From Candidatus Denitrolinea symbiosum (GTDB lineage Bacteria; Chloroflexota; Anaerolineae; Anaerolineales; Villigracilaceae), in contig BLAA01000001.1 of NCBI GenBank assembly GCA_017312345.1, positions 248,001-312,000 of the forward strand: a stretch of DNA of 64,000 nt, read 5' to 3'. This document shows positions 48,071-56,178 of this stretch, piece by piece (position 1 is the stretch's first letter; the number at the start of each line of letters is the position of its first letter). Below the pieces are notes generated by a model. The model saw nothing but the letters and a program-made list of their open reading frames with translations, was not told where the DNA came from and did not search any database. The position numbers were made by a program, and so were the translations under genes.

Positions 48071-49096
48071 GTGACCGAAGAAACCAACGCCCAGAACGCC
48101 GAACAGCCCAGGATCAAGCAGCCGCCCATCCTGTTCGACAAGACCCAACGCATCCTTGAAAAGATCGCCGCGCAGTTGGGCGGGCCGCTCATCGCGTATT
48201 GGAACAACCCGATGGGTTCGGTCTGCCAGAACGATGTGGTGGCGCTGTACGAGGCGCTGGAGAAACTCGGCCATGTGGAGACGATCAATCTCTTCATTAA
48301 GTCGAGCGGCGGAAACGGACAGTCGTCGCTGCGGCTGGTGAATTTGCTGAGGCAGTATTGCGACCGCCTTGTGGCGCTCATCCCGCTGGAATGCGCCTCG
48401 GCCGCGACGATGATCGCGCTGGGCGCCAACGAGGTTTTGATGGGACCGATGGCCTACCTGACCGCGGTGGATACTTCGTTGACTCACTCCCTCTCTCCCA
48501 TTGACCGCGACAACGACCGCGTCAGCGTGAGCCTGGACGAGTTGACGCGCGTCATCCGCCTGTGGACGAAACAGGAGGCGCAGGAGAAGGAAAACCCCTA
48601 CCAGTCGCTGTTCCAATATGTGCATCCCCTCGTCATCGGCGCGGTGGACCGGGCCGAGTCGCTGTCCATCATGTTGTGCAAGGAACTGCTGGCTTTTCAC
48701 ATCACGGACGAACAGGCCGCCGACCAGATCGCGAGCGCGCTCAATTCGAAGTATCCCTCGCACAACTATCCCATTTTGATGGAGGAAGCGCGCCGCATCG
48801 GGCTGAAAGCGGACCCCATGCCCGCGGACGTCAACACGCTGCTGCTCGAACTCAACGAACTCTACAGCGAGATGGGACAGCGCGCCACGACGGACTTCGA
48901 CGAGATCCACTCGCACAGCAACGAGATTCTCAATATCTGGGAGGCGGCGGGGATCCAGGTCTATTACAAGCAGGACAAGGACTGGTTCTACCGCATGGAG
49001 GAGCGCCGCTGGATCACGCTCAACGACAACTCGGCCTGGCGCCGTCTCGAGCAGGTGAATGGACAGACCGAGGAAAGCATTTTGCACATCGCGTAA
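48071..49096 (+). CDS. SppA/SDH-type serine proteinase-like protein
   Basis: A 341-residue protein with a ClpP/crotonase-like core. NLFIKSSGGNGQSSLRLV fits the substrate-side strand, and LECASAATMIALGANEVLMG holds the likely nucleophile Ser, as in the serine dehydrogenase proteinase (SDH_sah) family; the catalytic Lys is less certain. A C-terminal extension continues for about 90 residues (HSHSNEILNIWEAAGIQVYY). There is no signal peptide. The GTG start follows TAGGAGGCCACC. It is a single gene ending in a strong terminator. Confidence 0.8.
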   Translation: MTEETNAQNAEQPRIKQPPILFDKTQRILEKIAAQLGGPLIAYWNNPMGSVCQNDVVALYEALEKLGHVETINLFIKSSGGNGQSSLRLVNLLRQYCDRLVALIPLECASAATMIALGANEVLMGPMAYLTAVDTSLTHSLSPIDRDNDRVSVSLDELTRVIRLWTKQEAQEKENPYQSLFQYVHPLVIGAVDRAESLSIMLCKELLAFHITDEQAADQIASALNSKYPSHNYPILMEEARRIGLKADPMPADVNTLLLELNELYSEMGQRATTDFDEIHSHSNEILNIWEAAGIQVYYKQDKDWFYRMEERRWITLNDNSAWRRLEQVNGQTEESILHIA

Positions 49097-49100
49097 ACGC

Positions 49101-49140
49101 AACCGACTGGCTGACGAGGCCAGTCGGTTTTTTGTTGTTT
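49101..49140 (+). terminator. Terminator of the SDH-type protease gene
   Basis: AACCGACTGGC (49101-49111) pairs with GCCAGTCGGTT (49119-49129), followed by TTTTGTTGTTT. Confidence 0.9.
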
Positions 49141-49235
49141 GGAACATCCTGAAGTGGAACTTCAGGATTCCTGATTTCCCTGGGACTCCGAAAGCTCTGC
49201 TTTCGGAACATCCTGAAGTGGAACTTCGAGATTCC
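49141..49235. repeat. Triple hairpin repeat
   Basis: GGAACATCCTGAAGT-GGA-ACTTCAGGATTCC is almost perfectly palindromic. It is followed by TCCGAAAGC-TCT-GCTTTCGGA and a second, partly decayed copy of the first hairpin (49204-49234). Confidence 0.85.
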
Positions 49236-49238
49236 AGA

Positions 49239-49550
49239 TCACTTCGGCAACTTTTTCAGCACGCCCGTCATCTGCTGGCGGTAGGTCTGCAAGGCCTCGC
49301 GTCCTCGGGACGTGATCTTGACGACCGTGTGGGGAATCTTTTCAACGAATTCCTTTTCGATGTCCACGTAACGGGCGGCCTCCAGTTTGCCGAGATGCGA
49401 GGAGAGATTGCCCTTCGTCAGTCCCGTTTGGCGCATGAGGAAGAGGAAGTCCGCGGCCTCGATGAGCGAAAGGACTGTCAGGATGTGGAGCCGCGCGGGT
49501 TCATGGACGAGGCGGTCAATTTCGGCGAAGGGCGTCTCATCGGGGCTCAT
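49239..49550 (-). CDS. Winged-helix transcriptional regulator
   Basis: A 103-residue protein with a single winged HTH (EPARLHILTVL, GLTKGNLSSHLGKLEAARYVDIE, then a wing and SRGREALQTYRQQM). This is typical of small MarR/HTH_34-type repressors. Its start overlaps the stop of the upstream membrane protein gene (ATGA). It probably controls its own operon through the palindrome at 50175-50207. Ligand unknown. Confidence 0.9.
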   Translation of the reverse strand: MSPDETPFAEIDRLVHEPARLHILTVLSLIEAADFLFLMRQTGLTKGNLSSHLGKLEAARYVDIEKEFVEKIPHTVVKITSRGREALQTYRQQMTGVLKKLPK

Positions 49551-50152
49551 TGCGTCTCCTCCGCGCGGATGGGATACGTCCGCATGAAGCGGACGAAGAT
49601 CGCCGCGCCCCAGACGAGGAAGACGGGACCGGTCACGAACAGGTAGAGCGCGACGTTGTCGAGCTTGCCTGGCAAATCCACGAACGGGACAGCGAAGCCC
49701 GCAACGAGGGAGAAGACCGCCATCACGTAATGGCGCGCGAAGCCCGTCTTTTGGGCGATAAAGGAGAGTCCTGCCGCGAGGGTCAGCGCGGGGATCAGCG
49801 GGACCCATTTGTAGAGCGTCTGCGTCCATTCGCCTGAGCGCGCAAGGGCCGTGACCAGCGCAACAGCAATTCCCGCCGCGAGCAAGGCCGCCACGATGCA
49901 CCTGCCTGGGTTGCTATCCCGATCGGGGAATCGCATGTACCCGATGCGCGGATAGGTGAAACGCTCCTTCATCTTTTTCGCGAGGGCGGGGAAGAAGGCT
50001 ATGAACACGATGAAGAGCGCCGTCATATCGGCTTGAATGCAAATGCCCGTGAGCAAAAAGTACGCGCCGAGCAGCATTTCCATCAGGCCGTCGCGCATCG
50101 AGTCCTGCCAGAGATTCCTGGCGACGGTTTTGGAGTCGAGGTTGGCATCCAT
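49547..50152 (-). CDS. Membrane protein paired with the winged-helix regulator
   Basis: A 201-residue protein with a soluble N-terminus and about five to six hydrophobic segments. A basic loop, KKMKERFTYPRIGYMRFPDRD, separates the first two helices from the rest. Such proteins are often encoded beside small HTH_34-type regulators, but the function is unknown. AAGGATGACCC precedes the start. The promoter and palindrome upstream control both genes. Confidence 0.8.
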   Translation of the reverse strand: MDANLDSKTVARNLWQDSMRDGLMEMLLGAYFLLTGICIQADMTALFIVFIAFFPALAKKMKERFTYPRIGYMRFPDRDSNPGRCIVAALLAAGIAVALVTALARSGEWTQTLYKWVPLIPALTLAAGLSFIAQKTGFARHYVMAVFSLVAGFAVPFVDLPGKLDNVALYLFVTGPVFLVWGAAIFVRFMRTYPIRAEETQ

Positions 50153-50174
50153 GGGTCATCCTTTCTTGACTAAT

Positions 50175-50207
50175 TACAGACTAGTTTGTATTGCAAACCT
50201 ATCTGTA
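50175..50207. promoter_or_regulatory. Palindromic operator
   Basis: TACAGA (50175-50180) and TCTGTA (50202-50207) plus TTTG (50185-50188) and CAAA (50194-50197) are symmetric about position 50191. The element lies just downstream of a -10 box for the membrane/regulator operon, where a bound repressor would block transcription. Confidence 0.8.
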
Positions 50208-50234
50208 GTATATGCCGTTTTTGAGATTTGTCAA
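50207..50234 (-). promoter_or_regulatory. Promoter of the membrane/regulator operon
   Basis: TTGACA (50229-50234), a 16-base spacer and TATACT (50207-50212) on the minus strand. The start point would fall inside the palindromic operator. Confidence 0.8.
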
Positions 50235-50276
50235 GGCTCGGCAAAGCGACTCGGATCGGCTCTCCAGTCCGCGCGG

Positions 50277-50282
50277 TACAAT
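50277..50282 (+). promoter_or_regulatory. -10 box of the PaaI-like gene
   Basis: TACAAT ends six bases before the ATG at 50289, again predicting a leaderless mRNA. Confidence 0.6.
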
Positions 50283-50288
50283 TGCGCC

Positions 50289-50726
50289 ATGCCAGCCTTC
50301 TCCCCCTCCGATCCCAACTTCGAATCGCGCCTCCGCTCCAGCGCGGGGATGCAGGGACTCCTGTCCACGCTCGGCGCGGAGTTGGGACTGGTCCGCGCAG
50401 GCGAAGTCCACCTGACCGCGCCGTACGACGCGCGCTTCTCCCAGCAGGACGGATTCCTGCACGCGGGCATCGCTGCCGCGCTGATGGATTCCGCCTGCGG
50501 ATACGCGGCTTACTCGTTGATGCCCGCCGCGTCGCGCGTCCTCTCGGTGGAGTTCAAAGTCAATTTGCTTTCTCCTGCCCGAGGTCAACGCTTCCGCGCC
50601 GAGGGACGCGTCGTCAAGTCGGGACGGACGCTCACCGTCTGCGAAGGGAAGTTGTTTTCCATCGAAAACGACGCGGAGACTCTCTGCGCCATCATGCAGG
50701 CGACGATGATCTGTATAAAAGAGTAA
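50289..50726 (+). CDS. PaaI-like hotdog thioesterase
   Basis: A 145-residue hotdog-fold protein. QDGFLHAGIAAALMDSACGYAAY is the central helix with the catalytic-site region of PaaI/YbgC-type thioesterases, and VEFKVNLLSPARGQRFRAEGRVVKSGRTL follows. It likely hydrolyses an acyl-CoA. The start is chosen because of TACAAT upstream; a longer frame has no support. First gene of a four-gene operon with HNH, YbaK and glycosylase genes. Confidence 0.88.
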   Translation: MPAFSPSDPNFESRLRSSAGMQGLLSTLGAELGLVRAGEVHLTAPYDARFSQQDGFLHAGIAAALMDSACGYAAYSLMPAASRVLSVEFKVNLLSPARGQRFRAEGRVVKSGRTLTVCEGKLFSIENDAETLCAIMQATMICIKE

Positions 50727-50730
50727 GACA

Positions 50731-51099
50731 ATGAATGAAACCGCCCTTCGCAAAATCTGGAATAAGACATCAGGTCATTGTCATTTCTGCGGCGACCCTG
50801 TTGATTTTGACAAACGCGGTTGGCGCGAGGGAGAATTGACAGGATATTGGGAAGTTGATCACGTCATTCAAAAAGGCAAAGGCGGAAACAACTCTACTGA
50901 AAATTATCTCCCTGCTTGCACCAGATGCAACCGTTTAAGATGGCATCGAACTGGCGAACAAGTGCGGGAATTATTACTACTTGGATTGATAGCTAAAGAT
51001 GAAATTAAGAAGAACTCTCAAACTGGTATTAAATTGAATCGATTGCGAGAGAAACGCTCAATCGAAAACGAAAAACGTAGAATGCGGAAACCCCGATGA
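50731..51099 (+). CDS. HNH endonuclease domain protein
   Basis: A 122-residue protein with a zinc-finger HNH domain: CHFCGDPVDF, VDHVIQKGKGG, NSTENYLPACTRCNRLR. The C-terminus is Lys/Arg-rich. AT content is higher than in its neighbours. It follows the PaaI gene by four bases and overlaps the YbaK gene start by four bases, so it is embedded in a housekeeping operon. It is probably a nuclease, with unknown target; its partners suggest repair more than restriction. Confidence 0.88.
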   Translation: MNETALRKIWNKTSGHCHFCGDPVDFDKRGWREGELTGYWEVDHVIQKGKGGNNSTENYLPACTRCNRLRWHRTGEQVRELLLLGLIAKDEIKKNSQTGIKLNRLREKRSIENEKRRMRKPR

Positions 51100-51599
51100 C
51101 CGAATCATCTTCCATCCACGAACAACTCAAATCCCTGCTCACCCGCGAAGGCGCGGACTTTCGCGTGGTGGAGCATGAAGCCGAAGGCCGCACGGAATTG
51201 ATCGCCAAGATCCGCGGCAACCGCACGGAGCAGGCGGTGAAGTCCATTGTGGTGATGATCCGCTTCGGCAAGGACGCGCCGCGCTACGCGCTGGCTAACG
51301 TCCCTGGCGATTGCCGCGTGGACTTGAAAGCCATCCGCGACCTGTTCGGCGGGACGCAGTCCGCGTTTGCGCCGCGCGAAAAAGCCGAAGAGTTGACGGG
51401 CTGCGTCATCGGCTCGATTCCCCCGTTCTCGTTCAACGAGCAACTCGAAGTGTTAGCCGATCCGCTGATTCAGGAAAACGAGGAAGTGGTCTTCAACGCG
51501 GGGAGACTGGATCGGTCCATTTTTATGAAATGCGCGGATTATTTCCGCATCGCGAAGCCGAGGGTGGCGAAGATCGCGATGCGAGGGGAGACCGCATGA
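51096..51599 (+). CDS. YbaK/EbsC-type aminoacyl-tRNA editing domain protein
   Basis: A 167-residue protein of the YbaK/ProX editing family (GADFRVVEHEAEGRTELIAK, KSIVVMIRF, GTQSAFAPREKAEEL, GSIPPFSF). Family members deacylate mischarged tRNA. The usual YbaK glycine-rich motif GGISPLG appears as GSIPPFSF, so specificity may differ. Overlaps both neighbours by ATGA. Confidence 0.88.
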   Translation: MTESSSIHEQLKSLLTREGADFRVVEHEAEGRTELIAKIRGNRTEQAVKSIVVMIRFGKDAPRYALANVPGDCRVDLKAIRDLFGGTQSAFAPREKAEELTGCVIGSIPPFSFNEQLEVLADPLIQENEEVVFNAGRLDRSIFMKCADYFRIAKPRVAKIAMRGETA

Positions 51600-52474
51600 A
51601 ATTCAACCTGCCCGCCCGACAGCCGTTCAATTTTCGTTCCGTCATCCAATCGCATGGCTGGGTGCAGCTCGCGCCGTACGGATACGACGAAGCGACGGGC
51701 GTTTTCGCCTACGTGGATCGGCTGTCTTCGGGACGGGTCGTCGAATATCGAATCTCGGAATCCACCGAGGGCGTCCAGGCGCAGACCGAGGCGTTGACCA
51801 AAAGCGAGTTGGCGGAGGCGAAGGAAAAAATCCGCTGGATGTTCGCGCTCGACGCGGACTTCTCCGCGTTCTACAAAGCCGCGCGCAAAGAGCCGAAACT
51901 GCGCCGCGCGGAAACGCTGGCGCGCGGACGCGTCCTCCGCTCGCCGACGCTTTTTGAAGATGTGGTCAAGACTATCCTGACGACGAACACGCTCTGGGGC
52001 GCGACGAAGCGCATGAACCTGAACCTCATCAACCTTTTCGGCGAGCCGTTTCCCGCGGACGGGACGCGGCGCGCCTTCCCGACTCCCCAGGCCATCGCCG
52101 CGTCCAACGCCGAGACGCTGCGCGAAAAAGTCCGCGTGGGCTATCGCGCCTCCGCCATCCACGAACTGGCTGCCAAAACCGCGTCGGGTCAACTGGATTT
52201 GGAAGCGCTGAAGCGCTCGTCCCTGCCCACCCTCGAACTTCGCAAAGAACTGCTGAAGATCAACGGGATCGGCCCCTACGCCGCGGCCAACCTCCTGCTC
52301 ATCCTCGGACGCTCCGACTTCATCCCGATCGACTCGTGGGCGCTGAAACTCGTCTCGCACGAGTGGCACGACGGCGAACCCGTCACCGCGAAGGACGTGG
52401 AGCGGCGCTTCGAGAAATGGGGCGAGTTCAAGGGCTTCGCGTACTGGTTTTGGGATTGGAAGTACGAAGCGTGA
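51596..52474 (+). CDS. HhH-GPD DNA glycosylase
   Basis: A 292-residue base-excision-repair protein of the AlkA/OGG type. An N-terminal AlkA-like domain precedes SPTLFEDVVKTILTTNTLW, then the helix-hairpin-helix LLKINGIGPYAAANLLLIL with catalytic Asp in FIPIDSWAL. There is no Lys at the OGG1 lyase position, so it is probably monofunctional. The damage recognised is not clear. Coupled to the YbaK gene by ATGA; ends converging with ndh. Confidence 0.9.
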   Translation: MKFNLPARQPFNFRSVIQSHGWVQLAPYGYDEATGVFAYVDRLSSGRVVEYRISESTEGVQAQTEALTKSELAEAKEKIRWMFALDADFSAFYKAARKEPKLRRAETLARGRVLRSPTLFEDVVKTILTTNTLWGATKRMNLNLINLFGEPFPADGTRRAFPTPQAIAASNAETLREKVRVGYRASAIHELAAKTASGQLDLEALKRSSLPTLELRKELLKINGIGPYAAANLLLILGRSDFIPIDSWALKLVSHEWHDGEPVTAKDVERRFEKWGEFKGFAYWFWDWKYEA

Positions 52475-52496
52475 GCGACTCCCCCTCCGCGCGGCG

Positions 52497-53741
52497 TTAC
52501 TCCTCGATGATCAGCCTCGTCTGGTTCTCGTAAAAGAAATAATCCCACGCCCAGTTGAACATCACCGCCAGGCGGTTGCGGAAGCCGATGATGCGGTAGA
52601 TGTGCAAAACCACCCAGATCAGCCAGGCGAGGAATCCGCTGAACGACAGCCCGTAAATTCGCGCCACAGCCGCGTTCCGCCCGACGGTGGCGAGCATGCC
52701 CGGATCTTTGTAACGGAACGGACGCGCCTCGCCTCCCGCGGCCAGACGGCGGATACTGTCCGCCGCGGCTTTTCCCTGCTGGATGGCGACCGTGGACAAC
52801 ATCGGGAGCGGACTCCCGTCCGCGTCCGCGAGGAAGGCCGCGTCCCCGACGACGAAAGCCTCGGGATGGCGCGCCAGCTGCAAGGTCGGTTCGACGCGGA
52901 TTCGTCCCGCGGAGGCCTGCTCCACGCCGAGGCGGTCCGCGAGTTCGGCGGCTTTGACTCCCGCCGTCCAGATCAACGTCTGCGACTCGATCTGCGTCCC
53001 GTCGCCGAGCGTCACGCGTTGACCGTCGTAATCGTCCATGCGCGTGTTCAGCAAAATTTCCACGTGCTTCTTTTGCAGGAGACGGTGCGCGGCGCGGCAT
53101 AGTTCGTCGGGGTAGGCGCCGAGGAGGGCGGGACCCGCCTCGAGCAGGACGACCCGCGCCTCGTTCAGGTTGAGGCGGGGGAAGTCTTTCACCATCACAT
53201 GCTCGATCAACTCGGCCAGCGCGCCCGCGGTCTCCACGCCCGTCGGTCCGCCGCCCACGATGACGAAGGTCAGCATGGCGGCGCGCTTTTCGGCGTCGCC
53301 TTCGTGACTGGCTCTCTCGAACAGCGAGAGCAGGTGGTTGCGCGTGCGTCTCGCCGAGGGGATGTCTTTGAGCTGGAAGCCCCGCTCTTCGAGCGCGTCG
53401 TGGCCGAAGAAATTCGTCCGCCCGCCGACCGCGAGGACGAGGTAATCATAGGCGATGATCGAGCCGTCGAGTTTGACGAAGCGCTGGTCAAAATTGATCT
53501 CGGTCACTTCGCCCATTTGGAACGTGAAATTTTTCTGATGGCGGAAAATGGTGCGGACGGGCTGCGCGATCTGCGAGGGGAGCAAGCCCGCGATGGCGAC
53601 TTGATAGAGAAGCGGCTGGAAGAGGTGATGGTTGCGCCTGTCAATCAGCGTGACGCGCACGGGGACTTTCGCCAGGCAGCGCGCGGCTTCCAACCCCGCA
53701 AATCCCGCGCCGATGATGAGGACGTGCGGAACGACGTTCAT
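52497..53741 (-). CDS. ndh: NADH:quinone reductase type II (NDH-2-like)
   Basis: A 414-residue flavoprotein: FAD motif IIGAGFAGLEAARCL near residue 8, NAD motif VIVGGGPTGVETAGAL near 165, and FVVGDAAFL then STVAIQQGKAAA. A C-terminal amphipathic stretch (LAWLIWVVLHIYRIIGFRNRL) anchors it to the membrane. It oxidises NADH without pumping protons. Its start overlaps the M50 protease stop (ATGA). Confidence 0.92.
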   Translation of the reverse strand: MNVVPHVLIIGAGFAGLEAARCLAKVPVRVTLIDRRNHHLFQPLLYQVAIAGLLPSQIAQPVRTIFRHQKNFTFQMGEVTEINFDQRFVKLDGSIIAYDYLVLAVGGRTNFFGHDALEERGFQLKDIPSARRTRNHLLSLFERASHEGDAEKRAAMLTFVIVGGGPTGVETAGALAELIEHVMVKDFPRLNLNEARVVLLEAGPALLGAYPDELCRAAHRLLQKKHVEILLNTRMDDYDGQRVTLGDGTQIESQTLIWTAGVKAAELADRLGVEQASAGRIRVEPTLQLARHPEAFVVGDAAFLADADGSPLPMLSTVAIQQGKAAADSIRRLAAGGEARPFRYKDPGMLATVGRNAAVARIYGLSFSGFLAWLIWVVLHIYRIIGFRNRLAVMFNWAWDYFFYENQTRLIIEE

Positions 53742-54397
53742 AGCAGCCAGAAGCGGAAGCGCGTGAATCCCTCCCAGGCGAGATCGAACGGAATCCCCAG
53801 CCAGTACGCGATCCAATACACCTGCGACCAAAACAACTGATTGACGATGGGGATATTCCACAGCGCGAGGAACACCGCCAGCATGATGAACGTCCGCACC
53901 GAGTCGATCCATTGGCGCGTCCCGTGGGAGAGGTATGGCTCGATGATGCCGTAGCCGTCGAAGGGCGGGAGCGGGATCAGGTTCAGGATGAGCGCCGAGA
54001 TTTGCAGCAGCGCCAGGAACGCGATCCCGGGCCAGGGGCTGTTCTTGTCCATCATGCTCGACGCGGGCGCGAAAGCCAGGACGACTCCCAGCACGATTGC
54101 CACCAGCAGGTTCGCCAGCGGCCCCGCCAGCGAGACGAGGCTCTGCCAGCCGCGGCTTTTCAACCGCCAGGTCTCGATGTAGACCGCGCCGCCGGGCAGG
54201 CCGATCCCGCCCATCAGCAGAAAGACCACAGGCAGGACAATCGAAAAAATCGGGTGCGTGTATTTCAGCGGGTTGAAGGTGAGATAGCCCTTGTCCTTCA
54301 CGGTGGTGTCGCCGCCGAAGTAAGCCGTCAGCGCGTGAGAGAATTCATGCAGGCAGAGGGAGAAAATCCAACCGATGAGAACGATGGCGAAAGTCAT
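53738..54397 (-). CDS. Site-2 protease family (M50) metalloprotease
   Basis: A 219-residue polytopic protein with the zinc motif SLCLHEFSHALTAY (HExxH) near residue 17 and LNLIPLPPFDGYGI with the third ligand Asp. It is the short rhomboid-like M50 type without a PDZ domain. It would cleave transmembrane proteins. Preceded by GGAGTTGGGTA and coupled to ndh by ATGA. Substrate unknown. Confidence 0.9.
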   Translation of the reverse strand: MTFAIVLIGWIFSLCLHEFSHALTAYFGGDTTVKDKGYLTFNPLKYTHPIFSIVLPVVFLLMGGIGLPGGAVYIETWRLKSRGWQSLVSLAGPLANLLVAIVLGVVLAFAPASSMMDKNSPWPGIAFLALLQISALILNLIPLPPFDGYGIIEPYLSHGTRQWIDSVRTFIMLAVFLALWNIPIVNQLFWSQVYWIAYWLGIPFDLAWEGFTRFRFWLL

Positions 54398-54419
54398 TAC
54401 CCAACTCCGCAGGGAAAGT

Positions 54420-54830
54420 TTATTTTGAAAGCGTCGCTTCGATGGAACTCACAAACCGATCCGCGGAAACCAAAATCTCCCGCGCTTTGACGTCGTCTAT
54501 TTTCGCGGAAACATCGCGATAATCGCCTTCCTGCCGCGCTTCGAACGCGTCGCGCAGGATCTTCCCCATTTCTTTTGGCAGGATTCCTGTCTTAATGAAA
54601 GCGCGGTTGAAAGCCGCAATGACGCCCTTGTGCTTGGAAGTATCCACGTTCTCGTCGAGCGTCCCGATCAACGCCATGGTTGCATAGAAGATCGCATAGT
54701 AAGCCCGATTGACCACGCTGGCCGGCGTGCCGCTCTGCTCGAACAACACATGCGCGTCGCGCAAGGTGTTTTTGGCTTGATCCAGCCTGTACCGGACCAA
54801 AGCGGCCTTATCGAAAGCAGGCGGCTTCAC
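54420..54830 (-). CDS. HEPN domain protein (UPF0332-like)
   Basis: A 136-residue HEPN-domain protein with a GTG start (54830) that overlaps the stop of the nucleotidyltransferase gene (GTGA). HVLFEQSGTPASVVNRAYYAIFYATMALIG is the HEPN helix pair, and KHKGVIAAFNRAFIKTG follows. The RX4HXY toxin motif of HepT is not clear, so RNase activity is uncertain. Paired with an MNT protein it forms a HEPN/MNT module, which often acts as a toxin-antitoxin system. Confidence 0.85.
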   Translation of the reverse strand: MKPPAFDKAALVRYRLDQAKNTLRDAHVLFEQSGTPASVVNRAYYAIFYATMALIGTLDENVDTSKHKGVIAAFNRAFIKTGILPKEMGKILRDAFEARQEGDYRDVSAKIDDVKAREILVSADRFVSSIEATLSK

Positions 54831-55156
54831 ACCGCGATCCCTTCTTTTTCCACGTTTCGATAAAATGGCAAAATGGCGTAATAATCCATTTCCTGTTTTG
54901 TCGTAACAAATGTGGAAATGAACTTGTCCGCCTCGAAGCCGACCTCCCACGCGATGTCGGAAACCAACCTGCTCGTCGCCGCGTTGACCTCCGGCAGGAT
55001 CACCAGCAGGTCAATATCCGAGTCTCCCGTCGCGTCGCCGCGCGCCTGCGAGCCAAACATGACCACTTTCACGGGTTGGCCGAGCGCGTCTGAAATCCGT
55101 CTGCGGACTTCAGCGGCAAGTTTCATGGCGCGGGCTCGCGGGCGAAGTTTCTTCAT
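54827..55156 (-). CDS. Minimal nucleotidyltransferase (MNT) domain protein
   Basis: A 109-residue protein with the pol beta-type motif GSQARGDATGDSDIDLLV, which fits GSX10DXD exactly. It may AMPylate its HEPN partner, as shown for MntA/HepT. TATAAT six bases before the ATG at 55156 gives it its own promoter. Expected antitoxin. Confidence 0.9.
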   Translation of the reverse strand: MKKLRPRARAMKLAAEVRRRISDALGQPVKVVMFGSQARGDATGDSDIDLLVILPEVNAATSRLVSDIAWEVGFEADKFISTFVTTKQEMDYYAILPFYRNVEKEGIAV

Positions 55157-55162
55157 GCCGTA

Positions 55163-55168
55163 ATTATA
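55163..55168 (-). promoter_or_regulatory. -10 box of the HEPN/MNT module
   Basis: TATAAT ends six bases before the MNT start at 55156. Confidence 0.6.
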
Positions 55169-55173
55169 ACCCT

Positions 55174-56151
55174 CTAATCTTCATATCCATTCGGATGCGA
55201 CTGGTGCCACTCCCACGCGCTGGAGAGGATGTCGCGCAGGTCGTCGTGCGCGGGACTCCATCCCAACTCGCGGCGGATCTTCCCGGACGAGGCCACCAGC
55301 CGCGCGGGATCTCCCTCCCGCCGCGGCGATTCGATCGCCGGGATGGCGCGTCCCGTCACCGAGCGCGCAGTCTCGATGACCTCGCGCACCGAGTAGCCGC
55401 GTCCGCTCCCGACGTTGTAGACCAGCCGGTCGCGTTCCGCCAGCGCGTCGAGCGCCAGCAGGTGCGCCGAGACCAGATCCGCAATGTGGATGTAGTCGCG
55501 GATGCAGGTGCCGTCGGGCGTCGGGTAATCCGTCCCGTTGATGTTGATCGAATCCAACCTGCCGAGCGGCACGCTCAACACCCGCGGGATGAGATGCGAT
55601 TCGGGCTGGTGCGCCTCGCCGTGTCCGTGACGCGCGCCGCAGGCGTTGAAATATCTCAGCGCCGCGAAGTGCAGTCCATGAATTTTCCGATACCATTCCA
55701 AAGCCTGCTCGATCATCAACTTCGTCTGCCCGTAGACGTTGGTCGGTCCGAGCGGCGACTCCTCCGTCAACGGTTCGTCGCTCGATTGATACACCGCCGC
55801 CGTGGACGAAAGCACGAAGCGAGTCACTTTGGCTTTCACCGCGGCTTCGATCAAATGCAGGGAATTGATCAAATTATTCTGAAAAAACTTGCCGGGATCC
55901 TTCATCGACTCGCCCGCCTCGATGGACGCGGCGAAGTGCATCACCGCGTCAAAAATGCCTTCTTTTAGTACGGCAGACAAAGTATCTGCGTCTTTCAAGT
56001 CCGCCTCGATGAACTCCGCGCCCTCCGGGACCGCGGCGCGGTGTCCGCTGACCAGCGAATCGTACACGACCACGGAGTGTCCCGCTTTGAGCAGCGCTTC
56101 CGCGGTCGCCGAGCCGATGTAGCCCGCTCCGCCTGTGACGAAAATATTCAT
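55174..56151 (-). CDS. galE: UDP-glucose 4-epimerase
   Basis: A 325-residue extended SDR with FVTGGAGYIGSATAEAL at residue 4, LSSTAAVYQ and VYGQTKLMIEQ (catalytic Ser, Tyr, Lys), RYFNACGA and DGTCIRDYIHIADLV. These are the GalE hallmarks. It interconverts UDP-glucose and UDP-galactose for surface glycans. GGAGAATGA precedes the start. Confidence 0.93.
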   Translation of the reverse strand: MNIFVTGGAGYIGSATAEALLKAGHSVVVYDSLVSGHRAAVPEGAEFIEADLKDADTLSAVLKEGIFDAVMHFAASIEAGESMKDPGKFFQNNLINSLHLIEAAVKAKVTRFVLSSTAAVYQSSDEPLTEESPLGPTNVYGQTKLMIEQALEWYRKIHGLHFAALRYFNACGARHGHGEAHQPESHLIPRVLSVPLGRLDSININGTDYPTPDGTCIRDYIHIADLVSAHLLALDALAERDRLVYNVGSGRGYSVREVIETARSVTGRAIPAIESPRREGDPARLVASSGKIRRELGWSPAHDDLRDILSSAWEWHQSHPNGYED

Positions 56152-56178
56152 TCATTCTCCTGAAGAGACCGCGACGGT

